NCBI RefSeq assembly: GCF_022664455.2
Contig: NZ_JAKRKC020000001.1
Location: 4,531,001-4,595,000, forward strand
Reading direction: 5' to 3'
DNA length: 64,000 nucleotides
Source: Actinomadura luzonensis
GTDB taxonomy: Bacteria > Actinomycetota > Actinomycetes > Streptosporangiales > Streptosporangiaceae
Shown piece by piece: positions 30,887 to 39,751 of this stretch (positions are counted from its first letter, which is position 1; every line of letters begins with the position of its first letter). The notes beneath the pieces were generated by a model that was not told the origin of the DNA, searched no databases, and saw only the letters and a list, made by a program, of their open reading frames with translations. The position numbers and the translations under genes are program-made.

Positions 30887-32029
30887 TTATGGCACCGACG
30901 CTTTTTCCATCTGTACGGCGGGAGCGTCTGAGGCGTGGGTGCGCCTGCGTGGCTTGAGTAGCCGCTGAATGGGGCGTTCGGCAAAGGCATACACCAGATA
31001 GGACAGGAGCACGGCTATCAGCGTGGCGGCGGTGGCGGCGGCCCAGGGCGGCAGGTGGCCGGTGAGCGCGGGGATGGCGGCGACGGCGACGACGCTGTGG
31101 AGCAGGTAGAGGGGGTAGGTGACGCCGCCGAGCGCGGTGAGGAGTTTCGAGGGCTTGAGCCGCAGCAGGCCGGTGGCGGCGAGGGCCATGAGGAGGAAGA
31201 CGATCGTGAGGGCGACGACGACGCCGGTGTCGGTGACCGGCATGTTCTTGAACCCGGCGGCGTCGATGCGGCGGTGGACGCGGGCGAGGGCGCTGTCGAG
31301 GGAGAGGGCGTAGCCGGCGGCGACGTAGATCCACGGCAGCCAGGAGTGGCCGTGTTTGTGGATGAGGTAGAGGCTCATGCCGGTGACGAAGTACGGCGCG
31401 TAGTCGGGCATGACGGTCTCGGTGAGGACCGGGGGGACGTCCACGGCGGCGTGCTGGAGGAGCTTGAGCGTGAGGGCGGCGGCGAGCCAGAGGCCGCCGA
31501 GGGCCAGGACGCGGCGGTGGGTGACGCCGATGACGACGAGGACCGCCATGATCAGGTAGAAGCGCAGCTCGGCCCAGAGCGACCAGTAGACGCCGCTGGC
31601 GTCGGTGATCTTGAACAGCCGCTGGAACATGGTGGCGTTCAGCAGGTACTCGCCGGTGGACAGCTTGGGGTCGAGGGCTTTGGCGCCGGTGAGGCCGTAG
31701 AGGGCGGCGACGGCGGCGAGGCTGATCCAGTACGCGGGATAGAGCCGGACGAGGCGGGAGCGGGCGAACGCGCCGAGGCCGCGTCCCCACACGCTCATGA
31801 GGATGACGAAGCCGCTGATGATGAAGAACAGCTCGACGCCGAGGATGCCGAGGCCGGCCAGGGGGGCGGCGGCGGGGAACAGCTCGGCGGGCCGGTCGCC
31901 CCAGACGCTGGCGTAGGCGACGAGGTAGTGGAAGGCGACGACCGCGAGCGCGGCGAGGAAGCGGAGGAGGTCGAGCTCGGCCAACCGGCCGTTCTCCCGG
32001 GCATGCTTGGGCCGGTTGGGGGTGCGCAC
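30887..32029 (-). CDS. Acyltransferase 3 family membrane protein
   Basis: 380 residues with about ten membrane helices. Acyltransferase-3 enzymes transfer acetyl or other acyl groups onto extracytoplasmic glycans and lipids. The catalytic-type motif is in the first segment (ELDLLRFLAALAVVAFHYLV, with the conserved His), followed by GVELFFIISGFVILMS and RLVRLYPAYWISL, all family signatures. GTG 32029. The C-terminus is basic (KPRRRTHAS). It lies between dop and hypF on the same strand with no overlap; no glycan-synthesis partner is adjacent, so the acceptor is unknown. Confidence 0.9.
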   Translation of the reverse strand: MRTPNRPKHARENGRLAELDLLRFLAALAVVAFHYLVAYASVWGDRPAELFPAAAPLAGLGILGVELFFIISGFVILMSVWGRGLGAFARSRLVRLYPAYWISLAAVAALYGLTGAKALDPKLSTGEYLLNATMFQRLFKITDASGVYWSLWAELRFYLIMAVLVVIGVTHRRVLALGGLWLAAALTLKLLQHAAVDVPPVLTETVMPDYAPYFVTGMSLYLIHKHGHSWLPWIYVAAGYALSLDSALARVHRRIDAAGFKNMPVTDTGVVVALTIVFLLMALAATGLLRLKPSKLLTALGGVTYPLYLLHSVVAVAAIPALTGHLPPWAAATAATLIAVLLSYLVYAFAERPIQRLLKPRRRTHASDAPAVQMEKASVP

Positions 32030-32078
32030 GCCCTTTTGGACGTCACATCGATCACTTTGGTTCCACCGGTCACAGGCG

Positions 32079-34505
32079 TCACAGCGCGGGCGATAGGCCG
32101 GCCCGGTCGCGGGCCGCGGCGACGACGGCCTGGCCGAGACTGATCCCGCCGTCGTTGGGCGGCACCCGCAGATGGGTCAGGACGCGGAACCCGGCCTCGC
32201 GCAGCCGCCGCACGGTGCGCTCGGTGAGCAGCACGTTCTGGAAGACGCCGCCGGACAGGGCGACCGCGGTCAGGCCGGTGGCGTCGCGGAGCGCGGCGCA
32301 GGCACGCAGGACGGTGTCGGCGACGCCGTTGTGGAAGCGGCCGGCGATGACCGGGGTGGGCCGGCCGGCCTCCAGATCGCGGGCGGCGGCGTGGACGAGG
32401 TCCTCGCCGTGCACGGTGAGCAGGTCGCCGGGGGTGAGGCGGGCGCGGTAGGCGCCGGTCTCGGCGGGGTCGGCGTGTTGTTCCAGCTCGATGGCGGCCT
32501 GGCCCTCGTAGGTGATGTGGTCGCGGACGCCGAGGAGGGCGGAGACGGCGTCGAACAGGCGGCCCGCGCTGGAGGTGAGGGGGGCGTTGACGCCTTTGGC
32601 GGCCAGGGCGAGCACGTCGGCCCAGCGGTCGGCGTTGCGGCGGGCGACCCCGAGCTTGCGGTGCGTCTCGGCGGGGCCGAGGTAGGCGGCGGTCATGCGC
32701 CAGGGCTGGCGGACGGCGGCGGCGCCGCCGGGCATGGGGACGGGGGCGAGCCGGCCGAGGCGTTCGAAGCCGGTCAGGTCGGCGCGCAGGAACTCGCCGC
32801 CCCACAGGGTGCCGTCGGTGCCGTAGCCGAGCCCGTCGAAGGCGACGCCGATCACCGGGCCGGGCTCGCCGTTGTCGGCGAGGCAGGCCGCGATGTGGGC
32901 GTGGTGGTGCTGGACGCCGACGTGCTCGACGCCGGGGATCTCCAGGGCGTGCTTGGTGGACAGGTAGTCGGGGTGCAGGTCGTGGGCGACGATCTCGGGG
33001 CGCAGGTCGAACAGGGCGCAGAAGTGGTCGATGCCGTCGGTGAAGGAGCGCAGGGTCTCGTAGTTCTCCAGGTCGCCGATGTGCTGCGAGACGAAGGCGC
33101 GCCGGTCGCCGGCCAGGCAGAAGGTGCTCTTGAGCTCGGCGCCGCAGGCGAGCACGGTGCGGGGGACGAAGTGGCGCAGCGGCAGCGGCTCGGGGGCGTA
33201 GCCGCGGGCCCGGCGCAGCACGGTGACCTCGCCGGCGACGGGCCGCACCACGCTGTCGTCGGCGCGGACGTGGATGGGCCGGTCGTGGGTGAGGAAGGCG
33301 TCGGCGATGCCGCCGAGCCGGGCCAGGGCGTCGGCGTCGTCGTGGGCGATGGGCTCGTCGCTGACGTTGCCGCTGGTCAGGACGAGGGGTTCGGCGAGCT
33401 CGGCGAGCAGGAGGTGGTGCAGCGGCGTGTAGGGCAGCAGAATGCCGAGGCTGCGGTTGCCGGGCGCGACGGAGGGCGCGACGGGCAGGACGTCCGGCAG
33501 GGCGTCCGGGAAGGCGTCCGGGAAGGCGTCCGGCAGGTCGGTGGGCAGAGCGGTGGGCAGAGCGGTGGGCGGGGCGGTGGGCGGGGCGGCGGCGGGCGGG
33601 GCGTCGCGGCGGGGCAGCAGCACGATGGGGCGGGCGCGGCTGGTGAGCAGCGCGGCGGCGGTGTCGTCGACGACGCAGAGCCGGCGGGCCTGGGCGAGGT
33701 CGGCGGCCATGACGGCGAAGGGTTTGTCCTCGCGGTGCTTGCGGCCGCGCAGGGCGGCGGCGGCCGGCTCGGCGGCGGCGAGGACGGCGAGGTGGTAGCC
33801 GCCGAGGCCCTTGACGGCGAGGACGCGGCCGGCCCGCAGGAGGGCGGCGGCGGTGGCGACGGGGTCGCCGCACAGCTCGTTGCCGCGGGAGTCGAGCAGC
33901 CGGAGGCGGGGGCCGCAGGCGGGGCAGCAGGTGGGCTGGGCGTGGAAGCGGCGGTCGCCGGGGTCGTGGTACTCGGCGGCGCACTCGGCGCACATGGGGA
34001 AGCCGGCCATGGTGGTGAGCGGCCGGTCGTAGGGGACGGCGCGGACGATGGTGAAGCGGGGCCCGCAGTTGGTGCAGTTGATGAACGGGTAGCGGTGCCG
34101 GCGGTCGGCGGGGTCGGCGAGCTCGCGCAGGCAGTCGTCGCAGGTGGCGGTGTCGGCGGGGACGAGGGCGCGGCGCAGGCCGGCGGGGTCGCTGGCGGCG
34201 ATGGTGAAGCCGTGGTGCCCGGCGGGCTCGGCGCGGACGACGGTGACGCGTTCGATCTCGGCCAGGGCGGGGGCCTCGTGTTCGAGGGCGGTGAGGAACT
34301 CCTCGACGCGGGGGCAGGCGCCTTCGACCTCGATGTGCACGCCGTTGACGTCGTTGCGGACCTGCCCGGCTAGGTCGAGGCGGCGGGCGAGGGCGTAGAC
34401 GAAGGGCCGGAAGCCGACGCCCTGCACGATGCCTTCGACGTGCACGTCGACGCGCTTGAGGCCGGGCCGGCCGGACGGGGCGGCCGCCTGATCGAACGTG
34501 TTCAC
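32079..34505 (-). CDS. hypF: Carbamoyltransferase HypF ([NiFe]-hydrogenase maturation)
   Basis: About 808 residues. Uses carbamoyl phosphate and ATP to make a thiocarbamate on HypE, the source of the CN ligands of [NiFe] hydrogenases. All four modules are visible: acylphosphatase (VHVEGIVQGVGFRPFVYALA), two zinc fingers (CDDCLREL, CTNCGPRFT, CAECAAEY, CCPACGP), YrdC-like domain (GRVLAVKGLGGYHLAVLA; KPFAVMAADLAQA) and Kae1-like domain (HHHAHIAACLADNG; GVAFDGLGYGTDG; SGGVFQNVLLTERTVRRL). A Pro/Ala/Asp-rich insert of 40 residues in the YrdC domain is encoded by 12-bp repeats (33484-33603). GTG 34505 is chosen, ATG 34541 is an alternative. No other hyp or hydrogenase gene is in the window. Confidence 0.95.
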   Translation of the reverse strand: MNTFDQAAAPSGRPGLKRVDVHVEGIVQGVGFRPFVYALARRLDLAGQVRNDVNGVHIEVEGACPRVEEFLTALEHEAPALAEIERVTVVRAEPAGHHGFTIAASDPAGLRRALVPADTATCDDCLRELADPADRRHRYPFINCTNCGPRFTIVRAVPYDRPLTTMAGFPMCAECAAEYHDPGDRRFHAQPTCCPACGPRLRLLDSRGNELCGDPVATAAALLRAGRVLAVKGLGGYHLAVLAAAEPAAAALRGRKHREDKPFAVMAADLAQARRLCVVDDTAAALLTSRARPIVLLPRRDAPPAAAPPTAPPTALPTALPTDLPDAFPDAFPDALPDVLPVAPSVAPGNRSLGILLPYTPLHHLLLAELAEPLVLTSGNVSDEPIAHDDADALARLGGIADAFLTHDRPIHVRADDSVVRPVAGEVTVLRRARGYAPEPLPLRHFVPRTVLACGAELKSTFCLAGDRRAFVSQHIGDLENYETLRSFTDGIDHFCALFDLRPEIVAHDLHPDYLSTKHALEIPGVEHVGVQHHHAHIAACLADNGEPGPVIGVAFDGLGYGTDGTLWGGEFLRADLTGFERLGRLAPVPMPGGAAAVRQPWRMTAAYLGPAETHRKLGVARRNADRWADVLALAAKGVNAPLTSSAGRLFDAVSALLGVRDHITYEGQAAIELEQHADPAETGAYRARLTPGDLLTVHGEDLVHAAARDLEAGRPTPVIAGRFHNGVADTVLRACAALRDATGLTAVALSGGVFQNVLLTERTVRRLREAGFRVLTHLRVPPNDGGISLGQAVVAAARDRAGLSPAL
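33484..33603. repeat. Ten 12-bp tandem repeats inside hypF
   Basis: Ten degenerate units starting at 33484 (for example GGGAAGGCGTCC twice and GGCAGAGCGGTG twice), all 12 bp, which keeps hypF in frame and encodes alternating Pro/Ala/Asp/Phe tetrads. The insertion falls in a surface loop of the YrdC-like domain. Confidence 0.92.
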
Positions 34506-34560
34506 AAGGCCCAGTGTGCGCCTGTGCGGCGGGCCGCGCATGCCTATCGCGCGTGTCGCG

Positions 34561-34644
34561 CCGCAGGAACGGCCGCAGGAACGGCCGCAGGAACGGCCGC
34601 GGGAACGGCCGCAGGAACGGCCGCGGGAACGGCCGGTGGAACGG
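34561..34644. repeat. Seven 12-bp tandem repeats upstream of hypF
   Basis: Units CCGCAGGAACGG (copies 1-3 and 5), CCGCGGGAACGG (4 and 6) and CCGGTGGAACGG (7) run from 34561 to 34644 in the gap between arc and hypF. No gene covers them on a convincing frame. Confidence 0.95.
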
Positions 34645-34694
34645 CCAGGGACACGGGCGGCGCGAGGGGCGGGAGGGCGGGAGGGCGGGAACGG

Positions 34695-34727
34695 AAAACG
34701 GGAGGGCCGGGGCGGCCCTCCCGTTTG
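34695..34727. terminator. Rho-independent terminator of arc (bidirectional)
   Basis: AAACGGGAGGGCCG-GGG-CGGCCCTCCCGTTT is a perfect 14-bp stem with a 3-nt loop, with T-rich flanks on both sides (minus strand continues TTTTCC). It lies 12 bp after the arc stop codon. Confidence 0.85.
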
Positions 34728-34738
34728 TCCATCGTGCG

Positions 34739-36502
34739 TTACAGGTACTGGCCGGTGTTGGCGACGGTGTCGATGGACCGGCCGGCCTCGCTGCCCTGCT
34801 TGCCGGAGACGAGCGTGCGGATGTAGACGATCCGCTCGCCCTTCTTGCCGGAGATGCGGGCCCAGTCGTCGGGGTTGGTGGTGTTGGGCAGGTCCTCGTT
34901 CTCGGAGAACTCGTCCACGCAGGCCGTGAGCAGGTGCTGCACCCGCAGGCCCTTCTGGCCGGTCTCGAGGAACTGCTTGATGGCCATCTTCTTGCCCCGG
35001 TCGACGATGTTCTGGATCATCGCGCCGGAGTTGAAGTCCTTGAAGTACAGGACTTCCTTGTCGCCGTTGGCGTAGGTCACCTCGAGGAAGCGGTTCTCCT
35101 CGCTCTCGGTGTACATGCGCTCGACGACGCTCTGGATCATGCCCTGGATGGTGCCCTCGCGGGAGTCGCCGTGCTCCGCCAGGTCGTCCGGGTGCAGAGG
35201 CAGGTCGGGACGCAAATACTTGGAGAAGATGTCCTTGGCCGCCTCGGCGTCGGGCCGCTCGATCTTGATCTTCACGTCCAGGCGGCCGGGCCGCAGGATC
35301 GCGGGGTCGATCATGTCCTCGCGGTTGGAGGCGCCGATGACGATGACGTTCTCCAGGCCCTCGACACCGTCGATCTCCGACAGCAGCTGCGGGACGATGG
35401 TGTTCTCCACGTCGGACGACACGCCGGAGCCGCGGGTGCGGAAGATCGAGTCCATCTCGTCGAAGAACACGATCACCGGGGTGCCCTCGGAGGCCTTCTC
35501 ACGGGCGCGCTGGAAGACCAGGCGGATGTGCCGCTCGGTCTCGCCGACGTACTTGTTGAGCAGCTCGGGGCCCTTGATGTTGAGGAAGAAGCTCTTGCCG
35601 GACTGGCCGGTCTTCTCCGCGACCTGCTTGGCCAGGGAGTTGGCGACGGCCTTGGCGATGAGCGTCTTGCCGCAGCCGGGCGGGCCGTACAGCAGCACGC
35701 CCTTCGGGGGCCGCAGCTTGTGCTCGCGGAACAGGTCGGCGTGCAGGTAGGGCAGCTCGATGGCGTCCCTGATCTGCTCGATCTGCCGCATGAGGCCGCC
35801 GATCTCCTCGTAGGAGATGTCGGGGACCTCTTCGAGCACGAGCTCTTCGACTTCGGACTTGGGTATGCGCTCGTAGACGTAGCCCGAGCGAGGCTCCAGC
35901 AGGAGCGAGTCGCCGGCCCTGATGGGCTGGCCCTGCAGCGAGTCGGCCAGCCGCACGACGCGCTCTTCGTCGGCGTGCGAGATGACCAGGGCCCGCTTGC
36001 CCTCGTCGAGCAGTTCCTTGAGCATCACGATCTCGCCGACCTCTTCGTAGCCGAGCGCCTCGACCACGTTGAGCGCCTCGTTGAGCATGACCTCCTGGCC
36101 ACGCCGCAGCTTGTCGACGTCGACGGCGGGGCTGACGTTCACCCGCAGCTTGCGGCCGCCGGTGAACACCTCGATCGTGCCGTCTTCTCTGGCCTCCAGG
36201 AAGGTGCCGAAGCCGGATGGCGGCTGCGCCAGCCGGTCGACCTCCTCCTTGAGGGCGACGATCTGGTCCCGGGCCTCCTTGAGTGTGGCCACAAGACGCT
36301 CGTTTTGGCCGGTAACGGCCGCGAGGTTCGCCTGTGCCTCATGGAGACGCTCTTCGAGGACCCTGGCCTGACGGGGTGACTCGGCCAGCTTCCGCCTCAG
36401 CGCTGTGATCTCCTCCTGGAGGAAGGAGACCTGTGTTGAAAGATCAGCGACCTCCCGTTCGCGCTGCGCGGCTCGAGCCTCAGCATCATCGCGAGCTGCC
36501 AC
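34739..36502 (-). CDS. arc: Proteasomal ATPase Arc/Mpa
   Basis: 587 residues. Hexameric AAA unfoldase that recognises Pup and threads tagged proteins into the 20S proteasome. An N-terminal coiled coil (about 10-92), which binds Pup, leads to two OB domains (about 95-225) and the AAA domain with Walker A GPPGCGKT (273-280), Walker [10 protein letters not shown] and the SRH region [11 protein letters not shown]. The C-terminus is GQYL, the motif that docks into and opens the alpha ring. GTG 36502 is preceded by AAGGAGGTGA, an almost perfect anti-16S match, so translation should be strong. Transcribed toward hypF with its own terminator. Confidence 0.98.
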   Translation of the reverse strand: MAARDDAEARAAQREREVADLSTQVSFLQEEITALRRKLAESPRQARVLEERLHEAQANLAAVTGQNERLVATLKEARDQIVALKEEVDRLAQPPSGFGTFLEAREDGTIEVFTGGRKLRVNVSPAVDVDKLRRGQEVMLNEALNVVEALGYEEVGEIVMLKELLDEGKRALVISHADEERVVRLADSLQGQPIRAGDSLLLEPRSGYVYERIPKSEVEELVLEEVPDISYEEIGGLMRQIEQIRDAIELPYLHADLFREHKLRPPKGVLLYGPPGCGKTLIAKAVANSLAKQVAEKTGQSGKSFFLNIKGPELLNKYVGETERHIRLVFQRAREKASEGTPVIVFFDEMDSIFRTRGSGVSSDVENTIVPQLLSEIDGVEGLENVIVIGASNREDMIDPAILRPGRLDVKIKIERPDAEAAKDIFSKYLRPDLPLHPDDLAEHGDSREGTIQGMIQSVVERMYTESEENRFLEVTYANGDKEVLYFKDFNSGAMIQNIVDRGKKMAIKQFLETGQKGLRVQHLLTACVDEFSENEDLPNTTNPDDWARISGKKGERIVYIRTLVSGKQGSEAGRSIDTVANTGQYL

Positions 36503-36604
36503 GCCCCGTCACCTCCTTCCCAGTCGAGGGCGACTACTAAGGACCTTACCTATCTCGGGCCCCTCCGTAACCTGGCCGGGCAGTGTTCGTAGAGTGACAT
36601 TCAG

Positions 36605-36617
36605 TATTCGGTGAATA
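36605..36617. promoter_or_regulatory. Short dyad in the arc promoter region
   Basis: TATTC-GGT-GAATA is a perfect 5-3-5 dyad about 103-115 bp before the arc start, within the only AT-rich stretch between trmI and arc (36590-36660). Probable promoter/operator area; no factor is named. Confidence 0.35.
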
Positions 36618-36706
36618 ATCCTCAATAGTGCGTTTAATACTCCCAGCATAGGAACACGACGATCTGTTCCCGTGTCACGCACCAACGCACCCTCGTGGCC
36701 AAATTG

Positions 36707-37558
36707 TCATAGTTCTTCGGTGGTCCCCTTCGGTCGACGGCGTCTCGGCGGGGGCGTCACCCCATCCGCCATGCGGCGGGCGGTGACGAGGAACCCCGTG
36801 TGGCCGATCATCCGATGATCGGGTCTCACCGCGAGCCCTTCGACATGCCAGTCGCGAACCAGGGTCTCCCACGCATGCGGCTCGGTGAAACACCCGTGAT
36901 CGCGAATGACCTCCACGGTCTTCGACAACTGCGTGGTCGTGGCCACGTAGCAGCAGATCACGCCGCCCGGGGTGAGGGCCTTGGCGGCGGCGTCGACGCA
37001 CTCCCACGGGGCGAGCATGTCGAGCATCACCCGGTCGACGTCCGCCTCGTCGATCGAGTCGTTGAGGTCGCCGACCACCAGGCGCCAGGTGTCGTCCATG
37101 GGGCCGCCGTAGAAGTTCTCCACGTTCTTGCGGGCCACGTCGGCGAAGTCCTGGCGGCGCTCGTAGCTCGTCACGTGGCCCTGCGGGCCGACGGCGCGCA
37201 GCAGGAAGCAGGTGAGCGCGCCGGAGCCGACGCCGGCCTCGATCACCCGGGCGCCGGGGAAGACGTCGGCCATGCCGACGATCATCGAGGCGTCCTTGGG
37301 GTAGATGACGGCCGCGCCGCGCGGCATGGCGAGGGTGTAGTCCTGCAGGAGGTGGCGGAAGGCGAGGTACTGGGTGCCGCCGGAGGAGCGCACGACGGAG
37401 CCCTCGGGCTGCCCGATCAGGTCGCTGTGGGGGATGGCGCCCTTGTGGGTGTGGAAGACGCCGTCCTCCTTGAGCGTGATCGTGTGGCGCTTGTTCTTGG
37501 GGTCGGTGAGCTGCACCTGATCCCCCGCCTGGAAAGGCCCATGCCTGCGGAAACCCAT
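36707..37558 (-). CDS. trmI: tRNA (adenine-58-N1)-methyltransferase TrmI
   Basis: 283 residues. SAM-dependent enzyme that makes m1A58 in the T-loop of tRNA, acting as a tetramer. N-terminal beta domain (GPFQAGDQVQLTD), then Rossmann SAM site VIEAGVGSGALTCFLLRAVG, acidic SYERRQDFADVARKNVENF and catalytic-loop VMLDMLAPW; all conserved. Located next to arc, as in mycobacteria (Rv2115c mpa, Rv2118c trmI). ATG 37558 has minus-strand TAACCT 7 nt upstream with no ribosome-binding site, suggesting a leaderless mRNA. Divergent from the double-GNAT gene across 55 bp. Confidence 0.96.
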   Translation of the reverse strand: MGFRRHGPFQAGDQVQLTDPKNKRHTITLKEDGVFHTHKGAIPHSDLIGQPEGSVVRSSGGTQYLAFRHLLQDYTLAMPRGAAVIYPKDASMIVGMADVFPGARVIEAGVGSGALTCFLLRAVGPQGHVTSYERRQDFADVARKNVENFYGGPMDDTWRLVVGDLNDSIDEADVDRVMLDMLAPWECVDAAAKALTPGGVICCYVATTTQLSKTVEVIRDHGCFTEPHAWETLVRDWHVEGLAVRPDHRMIGHTGFLVTARRMADGVTPPPRRRRPKGTTEEL

Positions 37559-37565
37559 GGCGGCA

Positions 37566-37571
37566 AGGTTA
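37566..37571 (-). promoter_or_regulatory. Leaderless -10 box for trmI
   Basis: Minus-strand TAACCT, then 7 nt, then ATG 37558. Confidence 0.45.
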
Positions 37572-37613
37572 TAGGGGTTTCGGGCGGCTCCGGACGCGCG
37601 GTAAGTATGAGGG

Positions 37614-38705
37614 ATGCTCGCGCGTGATGTGATCTCCGCCGGCCCCCTCGTCCTCCGCCCGCCGGCCGACTGCGACGCCGAGGCGGTCGTGCGGGCCTGC
37701 GACGACCCGGTGACGGCCCGCTTCCTGCCGCTGCTGCCCTCGCCGTACGGGCTCGCCGACGCGCGGGCCTACCTCGACGGCGCCCGGGCCACATGGGAGG
37801 GCGGGGGCGCCGAGTTCGCCGTCACCGAGGACGGCCAGTACGTCGGCTCGATCGCCGTCCGGCCGCCCGACCGGTGGGCCGTCACCTCGATCGGCTTCCT
37901 GGTCGCGCCGTGGGCGCGCGGCAAGGGCGTGGCCGCGACGGCCGCGCGGGCGGTCACCGACTGGCTGTTCGACCAGGGCGTGCGCCGGGTCGAGCTGGAG
38001 ACCGAGGTGGAGAACGTGGCCGGCCTGCGGGTGGCGGCCAAGGCCGGCTTCCGTGAGGAGGGGCGGCGCAGGGAGGCCAAGCGGCTGCGTGACGGCCGCC
38101 CGTCCGACCTGGTGCTGTTCGCGCGGCTGGCCGGCGAGGCGGTGCCGCCGCCGGAGCCGTACCTGCCGTTCTTCGAGGGCGGGCGGCTCTCGGACGGGGT
38201 GGTGCTGCTGACGCCGATGGCCGTCGGCGACGCCGCGGACTTCCACCGGATGATGACCGACCCGGTCGTGGCCTCCTACGCCATGGGGCCGCCGAGCTCC
38301 CTGCAGGACGACGAGCGGCGCTGCCGCTACACAGGCTACTGGTGGGTGTCCGGGCAGCGGATCGAGCTGGCCGTCAGGGACGCGGCCACCGGCGTGTTCG
38401 CCGGGCACATCCAGCTCGTGCAGGTGACGCCGGCGCTCGGGCAGGCCATGGTCGGCTACTCGCTGGTCCCGGAGTTCCGCGGGAGGGGGTTCATGACGCG
38501 GGCGGTGCGGCTGCTGGTGGACTGGGTGTTCGCCAACACGGCGCTGCACCGGGTCGTGGCCGGCACCGAGGCGGGCAACGTCCCGTCGCACCGGGTGCTG
38601 GAGCGGGCCGGGTTCAGCAGGGAGGGCGTGCACCGGGAGATGTTCCCGAAGCCGGGCGGGGGGCGGGTGGACGACATCGCGTGGGCGCGCGTGCGCCCGT
38701 CCTGA
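37614..38705 (+). CDS. Tandem GNAT acetyltransferase (RimJ/RimL-like)
   Basis: 363 residues with two GNAT domains in one chain. Domain 1 (about 8-175) has IGFLVAPWARGKGVAATAAR and NVAGLRVAAKAGFREEGRRR; domain 2 (about 195-360) has VGYSLVPEFRGRGFMTRAVR and NVPSHRVLERAGFSREGVHR. Both acetyl-CoA loops look intact, so each half could be active. Such proteins acetylate protein N-termini or small-molecule amines; the target is unknown. Divergent from trmI. ATG 37614 is directly preceded by TAAGTATGAGGG, where a -10-like hexamer and a GAGGG overlap, so the mode of initiation is ambiguous. Confidence 0.9.
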   Translation: MLARDVISAGPLVLRPPADCDAEAVVRACDDPVTARFLPLLPSPYGLADARAYLDGARATWEGGGAEFAVTEDGQYVGSIAVRPPDRWAVTSIGFLVAPWARGKGVAATAARAVTDWLFDQGVRRVELETEVENVAGLRVAAKAGFREEGRRREAKRLRDGRPSDLVLFARLAGEAVPPPEPYLPFFEGGRLSDGVVLLTPMAVGDAADFHRMMTDPVVASYAMGPPSSLQDDERRCRYTGYWWVSGQRIELAVRDAATGVFAGHIQLVQVTPALGQAMVGYSLVPEFRGRGFMTRAVRLLVDWVFANTALHRVVAGTEAGNVPSHRVLERAGFSREGVHREMFPKPGGGRVDDIAWARVRPS

Positions 38706-38946
38706 GCCGCCCGTCCTGAGCCGCCCGTCCTACGCGCCCGTCGCGTCACTCGGGGCCGCCCGGGTCACGGGCGCGTGGCCATACGGCGGGCCCGCACCCC
38801 CTGCCCGAAATGGGCAATAATCCCGATTTCCTGTTGAGGGCTAGTCAAGGACGACGTCGGGAGTGATAGTCGGGGCAGCCCGTTTTCGAGGGTCGCGCGA
38901 TCGGGTTGCGCGATCTCACCTCCTCCCGGCGAGGGATCACACCGCG

Positions 38947-39444
38947 ATGCCATTCAACCGTGTCGATGTCGCCATGCGCGAGCTCATCTCCGCCTTCTCC
39001 GGCGTGGAGGCGGCGGATCTGATCGATCGGCTGGCGCGCACCGCCGCCGCGGTGGCCGACACCGGGTACGCGGGCTTCGTCCGGGTCGATCCGCTGCGCC
39101 AGGAGGCCTGGCCGGTGCACGTGCACGCGCCGCCGGGCGACCCCCTCGGCGTGCGGCGCTGGCTCGCCGAGTCGGGGGTGCTGAAGGAGCTGGCGGTCGC
39201 CGCCGAGCCGGTCCGGCTGGCGCGGGACGCGAGCGTGGGCGAGCCGGGGTTCCTGGCGGCCCCGGTGCCGCTGGCCTCGCGCGACCACACGTTCGTGTGG
39301 GTCGCGGGGCGGGAGTTCGGCGACGGCGACGAGCACCTGCTGAGCCGTTTCTCCATGGCGGCGGGACGCGCCCTGGAGGCGGCTAGCGGGCTGGAGGCGG
39401 CCGTGCGGCTGCTGCGGGGCGTACGGGCTTTCCGACCGGCCTGA
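38947..39444 (+). CDS. GAF-like small cytosolic protein
   Basis: 165 residues, weakly recognised as a stand-alone GAF-fold sensor. The N-terminal helix VAMRELISAFSGVEAADLID and ARTAAAVADTGYAGFVRVD are followed by the alternating strands VHVHAPPGDPLGVRRWL, GEPGFLAAPVPLASRDHTFVWVAG and a terminal helix SRFSMAAGRALEAA. No output domain is attached, so it may act in trans on another signalling protein. ATG 38947 has GAGGGA about 9 nt upstream; upstream in-frame sequence has poor codon bias. No clear operon partner. Confidence 0.65.
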   Translation: MPFNRVDVAMRELISAFSGVEAADLIDRLARTAAAVADTGYAGFVRVDPLRQEAWPVHVHAPPGDPLGVRRWLAESGVLKELAVAAEPVRLARDASVGEPGFLAAPVPLASRDHTFVWVAGREFGDGDEHLLSRFSMAAGRALEAASGLEAAVRLLRGVRAFRPA

Positions 39445-39751
39445 CGGCCGCCTGGGCCGTTGCGGACGCCCCGATCGTCGGGTAAGGGAGGGCCGGGACG
39501 CGCACGGCGGCGGGGGCCGCTTTCGCGGCGGCCGGTTGTTCCGCGACTTGCCGGGAGGAGCCGCGCCGAAAGGCACGCCGGACGGACACGGCCGCTCCCG
39601 GCTCCGCGCCCAGGGCTCCGGAGCGCGGTGGGCGGCCCCTTTCCGGCCACCGGGCGGACACCCCCAGGCGGTAGGCCGTAAAGGTGGTGTCAGGGGCCGG
39701 TGTGACAGAAGGCCGCGCCCCGGAGGGAACGCGGCCTGCGGTCGCGCCGCG
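39445..39751. other. Intergenic region, no gene seen
   Basis: 307-bp convergent gap between the GAF-like and FHA genes. Short open frames are hydrophilic and lack start signals. Contains the hairpin at 39710-39737. Confidence 0.5.
39710..39737 (-). terminator. Hairpin downstream of FHA gene
   Basis: AGGCCGCG (39710-39717) and CGCGGCCT (39730-39737) form a perfect 8-bp stem with a 12-nt loop, 14 bp after the FHA gene stop codon; minus strand continues TTCTGTC. Probable terminator. Confidence 0.5.

Noticed and set aside
32172-34373. Plus-strand Gly/Val/Asp-rich frame opposite hypF
   Set aside because: Antisense shadow; hypF on the other strand has all four domains.
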